Of a DNA stretch of 64,000 nucleotides, positions 50,847 to 59,206 are shown one piece after another. The number at the start of each line of letters is the position of its first letter. Position 1 is the stretch's first letter. The stretch comes from Kistimonas sp964291485 (lineage in GTDB: Bacteria > Pseudomonadota > Gammaproteobacteria > Pseudomonadales > Endozoicomonadaceae). A model generated the notes under the pieces. The model made no database searches. It was not told the DNA's origin and saw nothing but the letters and a program-made list of their open reading frames with translations. Location: contig OZ220224.1 in NCBI GenBank assembly GCA_964291485.2, positions 186,001 through 250,000 of the forward strand. Direction: 5' to 3'. The position numbers were made by a program, and so were the translations under genes.

Positions 50847-51935
50847 TCAGGACCATGGATCCAGCATGACCTTTCCGACGACGCGGTTTTCTTCTACCAG
50901 CTGGTGGGCTTCTCGGATCTCACTCAACGGTAATACTTTGCCGATCACAGGTCTGATTTTGCCAGCGGCGAGCATCTCCAGATAAACTCGCTGGTCGTTC
51001 AGGCGTGATCCCCGAATCCCGAGAATCGTTGCTTCCTTGGCAACAAGATCCATGATACCCCAGGGCATGCCCTGTTGAGACATATCCCCACCGACCGGAC
51101 AAATCGTGCCACCCAGACGTAATACGTCGTATGCCAGTTTTTGCAGTGCGTCGTTGCCGGTAAATTCAATCACATGCTCAACCCCCTGATTCCGGGTAAA
51201 GTCCATTATCGACTGGCAGGCTTCTTCGGGCCGGGTTGGATCAATAACAAGGTCGGCGCCATTGTCTAATAATGCTTGTCGTTTGGCTTCGCTGCGGCTG
51301 GTGGCGATCACTCTTGCACCAGCCAGTTGCGCCCATTGCATGGCTGCACTGCCCATGCCCCCGGTAGTGCCTGTTATTAAAATGGTGTCGCCAATAGAAA
51401 CACGACATCGGTCTACAATAATGCGATGGCTGGTAGGGTATGACCAGGCGCCAGCCGCAGCATCCTCGTAACTGACTCCATCAGGTAGTTTGAACCAGTA
51501 GTTTTCAGGTCGCGATACAAACTGGGCGTTACCTCCGGCCATCACATGGCCCGGATAATCCAATCCTTTGCTGAGATTGCCGAAACCACGGATAGCGTCC
51601 AGGTCACCGACTTTTTCCGGATGCACCAGCCCTAAAACCCGATCGCCAGGTGTAAACAAGGTGACCTGCTTGCCGACAGCAATCACTTTCCCTGCTGCTT
51701 CTCGTCCTAACTGTTGTGGCAGTGGGTACGCTTTTCTGCCGGGAAGTATCGGGCGATTCTGTGTCTTTTTCATCAGGCTGCCATTACGGTACTTGATATC
51801 CCAGCCCGATACAGCAGTACTCATAACTTTAACCAAGAGGTCGTGTTCGCCCATCTCTGGCATTGGGTAATCATCAAACGTCAGGACATCCACATCACCA
51901 CAAGATTCAATTCGCACCGCTTTCATCGTATTCAT
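50847..51935 (-). CDS. Zinc-type/quinone-reductase-like dehydrogenase (MDR superfamily)
   Basis: A 362-residue NAD(P)-dependent oxidoreductase. It has the GroES-like N-terminal domain (AVSGWDIKYRNG) and the nucleotide-binding motif GTTGGMGSAAMQWA near residue 190. The cysteines and glutamate of the structural zinc site are absent, so it is closer to quinone oxidoreductases. Substrate unknown. It is convergent with the MerR-methyltransferase gene, and there is a shared region of about 210 bases with the divergent formyltransferase gene. Confidence 0.85.
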   Translation of the reverse strand: MNTMKAVRIESCGDVDVLTFDDYPMPEMGEHDLLVKVMSTAVSGWDIKYRNGSLMKKTQNRPILPGRKAYPLPQQLGREAAGKVIAVGKQVTLFTPGDRVLGLVHPEKVGDLDAIRGFGNLSKGLDYPGHVMAGGNAQFVSRPENYWFKLPDGVSYEDAAAGAWSYPTSHRIIVDRCRVSIGDTILITGTTGGMGSAAMQWAQLAGARVIATSRSEAKRQALLDNGADLVIDPTRPEEACQSIMDFTRNQGVEHVIEFTGNDALQKLAYDVLRLGGTICPVGGDMSQQGMPWGIMDLVAKEATILGIRGSRLNDQRVYLEMLAAGKIRPVIGKVLPLSEIREAHQLVEENRVVGKVMLDPWS

Positions 51936-52145
51936 GTTTGGCTACTCCAAGTGATATTTAGAGAATAGGGTATTCATCGGCTTTTGTGCCTGCACCGGTG
52001 ATGGACACACGTTAGGTGTCAGATAAGACAGGTAAATCACCTTGTTCCACGGTATAAGGATTAGCTATTATCGTTTCAGCACCTGATGTGTATGACACTT
52101 AAACAATAATGAACACATTACGCGTAAAAACAGGGAGTGTTATTC

Positions 52146-52985
52146 ATGAATGTGGTCGTTCTGTACTCCGCAGGCCATCTGGGCAGCGCAGTGATTATGA
52201 ACAAGCTATTGACCATGCCGGGGGTTAATATTGTCGGTGTCGTCAAAGCCCAACCCTTAACGCTGTCTCTGCAAGGGCGCACTCGTGTCATCAATCATCT
52301 TAAAAAAGTCGGCTGGAAGTTCGCCTGGCTACTCTTCTGGCAACGTTGTATTCAGGTGCTGGGCTACCTCATCACACTGTTATTCCCCTTTTTGCGTAAA
52401 CGACTAAAGCCTGCCTGGAAAATCGCGGTGGATCATAATATTCCTGTATTCCATTGCGGCAATATTAATGATGAATCTTGCCAGGCATTTATCCGGCAAC
52501 TGCAGCCTGATCTGCTGATTTCGGCTTATTTCTCACAAATACTGAAAAAAGAGATACTTGCTCTGCCAAAACTCGGTGTATTGAATGTTCACCCAGGCTG
52601 GCTTCCCGTTTACAAAGGGGCGATGGCTTATTTCTGGGTGTTGAATAACGGGAGTGACCGGGGCGGTGTGACTGTTCACTGGATTGATGAAGGGGTAGAT
52701 ACCGGTGAAATCCTGGCTCGAAAATCGTTCAAACTAAAAGCCTACGCCACACAGGAAAGTGTTTTAATGTACACCGCTGTGATCGGTGCAAAACTGCTGG
52801 GTCGTGTGTTGAAACGCTTAATCGCTGGAACAGATCCCAAACTACACACGGTCAATATCCATGATGAGGATGATATCTACTACCCGATGCCGGGTGAAAA
52901 ACAGTTTGAATCGTACTTTAAACAACGTCGCTTTTTTAGAATACGAGATGTGTTGGCTGTGCTTGTAATGAAAAAGTACCGATGA
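52146..52985 (+). CDS. Formyltransferase-family protein
   Basis: A 279-residue protein of the methionyl-tRNA formyltransferase superfamily. The catalytic segment LGVLNVHPGWLPVYKGAMAYFWVLNNG carries the expected Asn and His, and the aspartate is in IDEGVDTGEIL. A hydrophobic basic insert (WKFAWLLFWQR... near residue 60) is unlike FMT and may attach to the membrane. The standard C-terminal tRNA domain is missing, so it is more likely a sugar- or metabolite-formyltransferase, as in surface polysaccharide synthesis. The ATG at 52146 follows GGGAG. Confidence 0.8.
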   Translation: MNVVVLYSAGHLGSAVIMNKLLTMPGVNIVGVVKAQPLTLSLQGRTRVINHLKKVGWKFAWLLFWQRCIQVLGYLITLLFPFLRKRLKPAWKIAVDHNIPVFHCGNINDESCQAFIRQLQPDLLISAYFSQILKKEILALPKLGVLNVHPGWLPVYKGAMAYFWVLNNGSDRGGVTVHWIDEGVDTGEILARKSFKLKAYATQESVLMYTAVIGAKLLGRVLKRLIAGTDPKLHTVNIHDEDDIYYPMPGEKQFESYFKQRRFFRIRDVLAVLVMKKYR

Positions 52986-53095
52986 AAATATCACTAATTA
53001 CCAATAAGATGGTAATTTCAACTCTTTTTGAAAGAGGTACTTCGGATTACGGTAAAGAAATAGGGAGTGACAATAGTTCTGCTAGTCAGTGCGTA

Positions 53096-53734
53096 TTAGA
53101 TATAGTCACTTCTATTTGCTGAAGGTATATCGACAAAATCATCAGCACTTCCGCCACCCATAAGTGTTAAGATTTTTGAGTGAGGTCTATCACAAAAAAG
53201 AATTCTTCCTGGGTAGTAGTAGTCACTGTCACCAATTAAAGAGAAATTATTTTTCTCATAAAAAGCGCTAGAATCATCACATGCGCTTCGAAGAATTATA
53301 CTGTGGATATTATTGTATCTTGCCATATCCACAACACAGGATACTAACTTGGTTCCAAGACCTTTTCTTTTTGCTGTTGGGGCAATAGCCAGTAATTTTA
53401 TTTCAAGTATGCTGCCAGGTCCGGTTGGTGTTGGATAAAACTGGTTTTTCTTATCCTCAACATGAGGGCCAAAATAAATCATACCTTCAAGGTTTTTATT
53501 GCTCATTGATGTCATTAGGAGAATGCCACTTTTATCATCAGTTGGTAAGGCGGAGAAAGATTTTTCAGGATCATATATCTGATATAAAACCGTGTTAAGT
53601 GCATCAGTAAAATCACAGTCTAGTAATGACTGTGTATAAATAAGTCGGGATAAGAAAAGACCATCATAAAGACAATGTTCTAACCTATAACCACTTGCCT
53701 TTATGTCACAGTAAAGCTTGCTTGATAGTTTCAT
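53096..53734 (-). CDS. GNAT-family N-acetyltransferase
   Basis: A 212-residue protein. The GNAT acetyl-CoA loop is in LLAIAPTAKRKGLGTKLV, followed by the beta-4/alpha-4 region and the FYEKNNF C-terminal motif. The N-terminal 90 residues lack a clear relation. The sequence is more AT-rich than its neighbours. Substrate unknown. It stands alone between the formyltransferase and the SDR cluster. Confidence 0.75.
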   Translation of the reverse strand: MKLSSKLYCDIKASGYRLEHCLYDGLFLSRLIYTQSLLDCDFTDALNTVLYQIYDPEKSFSALPTDDKSGILLMTSMSNKNLEGMIYFGPHVEDKKNQFYPTPTGPGSILEIKLLAIAPTAKRKGLGTKLVSCVVDMARYNNIHSIILRSACDDSSAFYEKNNFSLIGDSDYYYPGRILFCDRPHSKILTLMGGGSADDFVDIPSANRSDYI

Positions 53735-53892
53735 TTGTCTTATGCCTAAAAAGTAAATTATATGTGATACGACACCTTAATTGAAAAGATCAAAAGCTTA
53801 GTTTGGTATCTCAAGCAGGAATATCGGACACCTCTACTTGAATAACATAGCCTTTGATCTCTGTTTTAGAATTTCACTAAAAAAGTGATGTT

Positions 53893-54705
53893 TTATACTG
53901 CAATTTCTGATAATACGTGATCAATTGCCTCTACAACTGCTTCTGTTTTTTGGATGTCTAGCGCATCGGGATGAGGCTCCGCAAACTTACCGATATCGTT
54001 GTCAAAATAGAGGCCGGAAGCGGTTGCAAATTCATCGGAAAGCGCTGCACGGCACAGGATGTTTGCGCCAATGGCGATATCGCCTCCTGCTACACCGAAG
54101 CCTTCCTGTACCATCTTGCTGCCAAGCATCGAACCGGGATTAATCGCAACAATCATCGGCCCTTTATCCTTCAGTGACAGGGACGTATAGCGCGACCACA
54201 TTGTGAGCGCCAGTTTACTTTGCGCGTAAACAGTGAAGTCGTCGTTTAGCTGGATGCGTCCGGCGAGTGCTTCAATATCAACAGGAGACTGTGCCGCTGA
54301 TGAGAGGTTGATTACCCGGGCGGACGTACCCAACACTGGCATCAGATGCTGCATCAGCAGGTAAGGGGCAAATGTATTGACCGCAAAGCGCACGTCAAGC
54401 TGATCCTGCGTGATGGGTGCGGAAGATCGAAAAATCCCGGCATTATTTATTAACACATCCAGCTGGTTGTGGTGTTCGGTAATCGTTTTGGCCAATGTCA
54501 CAACATCAGCCAGACGTGATAGGTCGGCCAGATAGCTTTCAACACGCCCACCACCCGGTAGTGTGGCAAGTGAACGCTCCGTTTCCTCCAGTTTGGCGGG
54601 ATTACGACCATGCAGCAGAACATGGTGCCCCATGGAAACTAATTGCCTGGCGGTGGCCAGCCCGATGCCATCTGTGGATCCCGTAACAAGAATCTTCTTT
54701 TTCAT
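53893..54705 (-). CDS. Short-chain dehydrogenase/reductase
   Basis: A 270-residue SDR. The cofactor motif is TGSTDGIGLA, with NNAG further on, and the active-site tyrosine and lysine are in YAQSK. The ATG at 54705 has GGA upstream; an in-frame ATG at 54729 has none. It forms a probable operon with the upstream monooxygenase (77 bases) and MDR reductase genes, under the divergent LysR gene. Likely part of quinone or aldehyde handling. Confidence 0.88.
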   Translation of the reverse strand: MKKKILVTGSTDGIGLATARQLVSMGHHVLLHGRNPAKLEETERSLATLPGGGRVESYLADLSRLADVVTLAKTITEHHNQLDVLINNAGIFRSSAPITQDQLDVRFAVNTFAPYLLMQHLMPVLGTSARVINLSSAAQSPVDIEALAGRIQLNDDFTVYAQSKLALTMWSRYTSLSLKDKGPMIVAINPGSMLGSKMVQEGFGVAGGDIAIGANILCRAALSDEFATASGLYFDNDIGKFAEPHPDALDIQKTEAVVEAIDHVLSEIAV

Positions 54706-54782
54706 GGTTTTTCCGTTATCTGTTTTCATTCAATGCAGGATGTTTTGGTTTGGATAAACGGCTACGGTTTAGGTTTATTCAG

Positions 54783-55076
54783 TCAAACAACCTGATGCAT
54801 TTCATTGAGCGTGAAGTTTGCCACGGCACCTTCGGTTTCTTTCATATACGCCTTGAGATGATCGTTGTTCATGTGGATTTGCCACAGGGCGCGTGATGCC
54901 CAGTTTTCATAGAAAATGAAGACTTCCGGTGTTTCATTGTCCTGATGAAGGTCATATTGCAGGCAACCGGTTTCCTGACGGGTAGGTTCAATCAGTTTGA
55001 ACAGGGCGGCTTTTACCCTGTCGACCTCACCTGGCCTGGCTTCAATACGGGCGACGATGGTTAATGGTTTGCTCAT
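54783..55076 (-). CDS. Antibiotic biosynthesis monooxygenase (ABM, YgiN-like)
   Basis: A 97-residue ferredoxin-like protein with the ABM features ARIEARPGEVDRVKAALFKLI, TGCLQYDLHQDNE and FIFYENWASRALWQIHMNNDHLK. Relatives act as quinol monooxygenases or bind quinone-type compounds. It lies between the MDR reductase and the SDR genes, consistent with a redox module against quinones. Confidence 0.88.
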   Translation of the reverse strand: MSKPLTIVARIEARPGEVDRVKAALFKLIEPTRQETGCLQYDLHQDNETPEVFIFYENWASRALWQIHMNNDHLKAYMKETEGAVANFTLNEMHQVV

Positions 55077-55209
55077 CTTGATACCTCAAAACGGTAGCTA
55101 ACTGAAAATGTTGAATAAGTGAATAACCGTTATGTAAGAGGACAACACCTGTTTACCACCATCCATCGATGGGTATGGATAGCCCGTCGATAGACAGTGG
55201 CAGTTGACG

Positions 55210-56259
55210 CTAAAAACCTTCAAGGACTACTTTTCCGACGGCCTGATTGCTTTCAATATGCGCATGCGCCTGCTTGAGGTTGGCGGCATTAATGATGCCG
55301 TAATTTTTACCCAGCGTCGTTTTTATCATGCAATCATCAATGAGTTTGGCCATGGCATTGAGTAAATCATGTTGCTTTTTCATATCCCATGTCTGGAACA
55401 TAGAGCGGGTGTACATGAACTCCCAGTGCAGGGACAGGGATTTCGTTTTGAGTTTCATAATGTCGAGACGGGCTTGAGGGTCGTCTATCAGTGCCAGCTT
55501 GCCCTGCGGCGCCAGTACCTCAACCAGTTGTTCAAAGTGCTGATCAGTGTGGGTGAGACTGATCACATGGCTGACATCCTCAATGCCCAGATCCTGGAGT
55601 TGTGGCAGTAATGGCTGGTAATGGTCAATTACATGATCGGCGCCCAGTTCTCGAACCCAAGCCTGGCTTTCCTGGCGAGAGGCGGTACCAATCACCGTGG
55701 CATTGGTGAGTTTGGCTGCCAACTGAGTCAGGATAGAACCGACGCCACCGGCTGCTCCCATAATCAAAATACGTGGTTGTGGGCTGGCAGTTTCTGCGTG
55801 TTCACCCTTGCCGTTACCAGACAGCTGCGGCATAAAATCAAGACGGTCAAACAGCAATTCCCAAGCGGTGATTGTGGTTAACGGCATCGCTGCTGCTTCT
55901 GCGTTGGATAAGGATGTTGGCTTCGTACCAACAATACGCTCATCCACTAACTGGTATTCGGCGTTGGAACCTGCACGGGTAAGATCCCCGGCATACCACA
56001 CCTCATCACCCACCTTGAACAGCTCAACCTGATCACCGACCGCAACGATTTCGCCGACAGCATCCCACCCCAGGATTTTGTATTGGCTAGCTTCCGGAGA
56101 GACTGCAGCACGTATCTTGGTATCTACCGGGTTAACCGAGACGGCTTTTACTTTCACGAGTAGGTCTCGTCCTGATGCCTGGGGTGTCGGCAATTCAATG
56201 TCGACTAATGCATCGCTATGATCAATGGGGCTGGCTTGCAAATAACCGATGGCTTTCAT
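55210..56259 (-). CDS. Zinc-binding-type alcohol dehydrogenase/quinone reductase (MDR)
   Basis: A 349-residue MDR protein. The N-terminal GroES-like domain starts MKAIGYLQ and has SVNPVDTKIRA. The nucleotide-binding motif is GAAGGVGSILTQLA near residue 170, and AGSNAEYQLVDERIV is typical of ZADH-type quinone oxidoreductases. It is the first gene of the LysR-linked cluster, with the LysR gene divergent and the two starts 126 bases apart. Confidence 0.9.
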   Translation of the reverse strand: MKAIGYLQASPIDHSDALVDIELPTPQASGRDLLVKVKAVSVNPVDTKIRAAVSPEASQYKILGWDAVGEIVAVGDQVELFKVGDEVWYAGDLTRAGSNAEYQLVDERIVGTKPTSLSNAEAAAMPLTTITAWELLFDRLDFMPQLSGNGKGEHAETASPQPRILIMGAAGGVGSILTQLAAKLTNATVIGTASRQESQAWVRELGADHVIDHYQPLLPQLQDLGIEDVSHVISLTHTDQHFEQLVEVLAPQGKLALIDDPQARLDIMKLKTKSLSLHWEFMYTRSMFQTWDMKKQHDLLNAMAKLIDDCMIKTTLGKNYGIINAANLKQAHAHIESNQAVGKVVLEGF

Positions 56260-56385
56260 GTTAGGTTCTCACTGTCATCTATTAGCGTTTGGTCAGGATT
56301 TGTCTCTCTGTGGAACTATTATTGGTCAGTGTATGAATGGTATAAACGCGGTAATGCTTTAAACATATTCAAAATATTTTTGATA

Positions 56386-57291
56386 ATGAATACCGGCGAT
56401 CTCACCCTTTTCGTTCATACGGCTGACAGTGGCAGTATCACCCGTGCAGCCGAGCAGCTGGATCTGTCCACCGCGGCAGCGAGTGCCGCACTGAAGCGTC
56501 TGGAAAAACAACTTCAGATACAGCTCTTTATTCGATCAACACGACAGTTACGAATTACTGCAGAAGGTGAGCGGTTCCTGGCTTACTGCCGCGAAGCCTT
56601 GAACACCCTGGAGGCGGGCAGGGTGTCTGTGCATGCCCTGGAAGGAAAAATAGCCGGTGAATTGCGGATTTCTGTGTCGTCAGATCTGGGGCGTAACCTG
56701 CTTTTAGACTGGGTTGACGAAATCATGGAGGAACATCCTGATTTATCGATTAACGTCCTGCTGGGAGACTCGATTGCAGATTTTTACCTGGATCGTGTGG
56801 ACCTGGCTGTTCGCTATGGCAACCAGTCCGATTCATCAATGGTTGCTTTCAAACTGGCATCCATTGAGCGGATCCTTTGTGCTTCCCCGGCGTATCTCGC
56901 AAGGTTTGGCATGCCTGTAGAACCTAATGATCTGCGGCATCACAACTGTTTACTCTTTCAACTCAACAGTCGCCTGAATGATGTCTGGGAATTTACCGGT
57001 AAACGAAATGAGAAACAGGAGCCATTTAGCATCAGGGTCAGCAGTAACCGCTGCACCAATGATGGAGATGTTGTACGGCGATGGACCATTGCAGGGAAAG
57101 GTATTTCCTTTAAGTCAAGACTGGATATGGCCGCAGACCTTCGTGCAGGACGGGTTGTGAGAATATTGCCTGAGTATCAGTCGCCGGCTGTGGATCTGAA
57201 TCTTATCTGTCCGACCCGTCAGCAGATAACACCGGCGGTATTGTTGTTAAGGGACAGACTCAGGGATAAGTTTGCAGAATGGTTAAAGTGA
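56386..57291 (+). CDS. LysR-family transcriptional regulator
   Basis: A 302-residue regulator. The N-terminal winged helix (FVHTADSGSITRAAEQLDLSTAAASAALKRLEKQL) and the substrate-binding domain (GELRISVSSDLGRNLL) are typical. I chose the ATG at 56386, which gives a normal LysR start; the frame is open 56 codons further upstream and would overlap the divergent gene. It is divergent from the MDR-ABM-SDR cluster and is its probable activator. Confidence 0.92.
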   Translation: MNTGDLTLFVHTADSGSITRAAEQLDLSTAAASAALKRLEKQLQIQLFIRSTRQLRITAEGERFLAYCREALNTLEAGRVSVHALEGKIAGELRISVSSDLGRNLLLDWVDEIMEEHPDLSINVLLGDSIADFYLDRVDLAVRYGNQSDSSMVAFKLASIERILCASPAYLARFGMPVEPNDLRHHNCLLFQLNSRLNDVWEFTGKRNEKQEPFSIRVSSNRCTNDGDVVRRWTIAGKGISFKSRLDMAADLRAGRVVRILPEYQSPAVDLNLICPTRQQITPAVLLLRDRLRDKFAEWLK

Positions 57292-57718
57292 GAACAGGAC
57301 AATAGCGAACCAGCATTTAAATTCGCCTGGAGAGTCACACAGCTACAGTCCATGAATATAAAAATCGAACAACTGATATTTTTCCGTGCTACTCAATGAC
57401 TTCATTTTCTTTATGTTATTCATTGAAATCTGTTCTGGATCAGGGCACTTACTCAACAATTGTTCCAGGTGTGCTTCCCGAAAGGATAGGGGGATCGGTT
57501 AGTTAAGTTCTCAGCATTATCCGGATCGCTATCGGCAAAACAGTACTCAGGATGGAAACTGGCCCGCTGGTATTGACCTTTTCAGCCACCTCGCTGAAGT
57601 TGGAAATTGGTAAGATCCAGAAACAAGGTATAGTCCGTGAAGCCGGACAGTAAGATGATCTGAGGAAGTAATTATGGACACCTTCTTAAGGGAGTAAAAT
57701 CACTCTCTGAGGTGACCA

Positions 57719-58003
57719 ATGACTACCAAGAAAAAACGTAAATATCATTCACCGGAATTCAAAGCCGAAGCCCTGAGGTTGGCCGAAAAAACCAGTATCC
57801 CGTCAGCAGCCAGGGAGTTGGGATTGCAAGAGTCCCAGCTCTACGCATGGCGATCCGCAGCGCTCAGAAAAAAGACGGTCAGTGAGCGAGAGTCTGCGTT
57901 AGCGACTGAGGTTGCCAGACTCAAGCGCCAACTGGCGGTGCAGGCTGAGGAGCTTGAAATTCTAAAAAAGGCGGCCACCTACTTCGCAAAAAACCAAAAA
58001 TAG
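57719..58003 (+). CDS. IS3-family transposase OrfA
   Basis: A 94-residue DNA-binding protein with helix-turn-helix (SPEFKAEALRLAEKTSIPSAARELGLQESQLYAWRS) and a leucine-zipper-like C-terminal helix (EVARLKRQLAVQAEELEILKK). The slippery heptamer A-AAA-AAC lies at 57988-57994 in the correct phase, just before the OrfA stop. Confidence 0.93.
   Translation: MTTKKKRKYHSPEFKAEALRLAEKTSIPSAARELGLQESQLYAWRSAALRKKTVSERESALATEVARLKRQLAVQAEELEILKKAATYFAKNQK
57988..57994 (+). promoter_or_regulatory. Programmed -1 frameshift site joining OrfA and OrfB
   Basis: A-AAA-AAC in the zero frame (gcA AAA AAC). Slipping back by one base enters the OrfB frame (AAA CCA AAA ATA GAG), giving the OrfAB transposase expected for the family. 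Confidence 0.75.
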
Positions 58004-58017
58004 AGCGCTTCCGCTTT

Positions 58018-58869
58018 ATGCTCAGGAACAGGAGCCGGTTTTCTCTGGTCAGGATGGCTTCTGTTCTACGAGTCTCGCGAAGTGGGTACAACCGCTGGGA
58101 AAGAACCCGCCATAAATCCAGTCATCGCGCTGTCAAACAGCAGCTTCGTGACGGGTTGATTCTGGAGGCATTTCGGAGGAGTAAGTCTCGTTCAGGTTCT
58201 CGTCGTATCCAGAAAGACCTGGAGGATGCTGGTCAGCCTTGCTGTATCAAAACCGTTCAGGACAGCATGAAACGACAGAGTCTTGTTCCCAGGGCCGCTC
58301 GTAGATTCAGGGTCACGACTGACAGCAAGCACACGTTGCCTGTTGCGCCTAACCTGCTCAAGCGTGACTTTGTAGCCACAGCGCCTAACCAGAAATGGGC
58401 CGGTGATATCACCTATCTGCAAACCAGCGAAGGTTGGCTGTATCTGGCCGTTGTCATTGATCTGTTCTCACGTCGAGTCATAGGCTGGTCCATGGGAACC
58501 ACAATGAAAGCTGACCTGGTGTGTGATGCATTGAACATGGCGCTCTGGCGCCGACGGTTTCCTGCTGGTGTGCTATTTCATAGCGATAGAGGCAGTCAGT
58601 ACTGCTCTCAAGTATTCAGAGACATGATCGAGAAAAACGGCTGCCATCAGAGTATGAGCCGTAAAGGCGACTGTTGGGATAACGCTTGCGTAGAGAGTTT
58701 TTTCCACTCATTGAAAGTTGAGGCTATACATCATGAGCCAATGATGAATCGGGCGCAGATGCGGCAGGCGGTGTTTGAATACATTGAAGTCGATTACAAT
58801 CGAACCCGCCGACACAGTTCATTGGGGTATATGACTCCCATGAATTTCGAGTTGGCAAAAGCAGCTTAG
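58018..58869 (+). CDS. IS3-family transposase OrfB (integrase core)
   Basis: A 283-residue catalytic part of the transposase. The retroviral-integrase core shows the DDE residues: D in WAGDITYLQT, D in LFHSDRGSQYCS, and E in DNACVESFFHSLK. The HTH_21-type region precedes it, and the end RTRRHSSLGYMTP is typical. The frame continues upstream of the ATG into the frameshift site, so it is normally made as an OrfAB fusion. Confidence 0.95.
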   Translation: MLRNRSRFSLVRMASVLRVSRSGYNRWERTRHKSSHRAVKQQLRDGLILEAFRRSKSRSGSRRIQKDLEDAGQPCCIKTVQDSMKRQSLVPRAARRFRVTTDSKHTLPVAPNLLKRDFVATAPNQKWAGDITYLQTSEGWLYLAVVIDLFSRRVIGWSMGTTMKADLVCDALNMALWRRRFPAGVLFHSDRGSQYCSQVFRDMIEKNGCHQSMSRKGDCWDNACVESFFHSLKVEAIHHEPMMNRAQMRQAVFEYIEVDYNRTRRHSSLGYMTPMNFELAKAA

Positions 58870-59206
58870 GCCGATGTCCATTTTTACTGAATCAGATCAA
58901 GAGTGGAGTCTCCAGTAATGTCGTTTTAATTTCATTGGCCGGTGCTTTATTAACAGCGTCAGCTCCTACTGTAAATTATCCAGAAGAGCGTCTGCATTAT
59001 TTGCCTGGCTGACGGTAATACGTATTTGTTTCTGGCGACGGGGTTTTGCTGCCCAAGGATACAGATTCAGGGCAATGACAACATCATTCATCCACTGCTA
59101 AATACTTTCCACTTTCTTTCAACCTGCTATTTAGAGTGAATACTATACATCTTTCCAATAAACGACAAACTATCCTTTTTATGTATTTTACAGGGATATC
59201 ATGGAT

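Larger units (their letters stand above)
57656..58899 (+). mobile_element. IS3-family insertion sequence, complete
   Basis: A 1244 bp element. The terminal inverted repeats begin TGATCTGA on each side and match at 21 of 27 positions (57656-57682 and 58899-58873). A 3-base target duplication AGA lies at 57653-57655 and 58900-58902. The target is the decayed DUF1415 copy, which confirms the ends. Confidence 0.93.
57342..59125 (-). pseudogene. Decayed copy of the DUF1415 gene, interrupted by IS3
   Basis: Both flanks of the IS3 element match the intact gene at 61644-62183. On the left the match runs from about 57342 to 57652 (for example GATCCAGAAACA and TATAGTCCGT), and on the right from 58903 to about 59125 (for example TCTGGCGACGGGGTTTTGC). 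Removing the element and one AGA restores a continuous alignment. Many indels break the frame and the start codon is lost (CAT has become CAA). The copy is in the same orientation as the intact gene. Confidence 0.85.
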
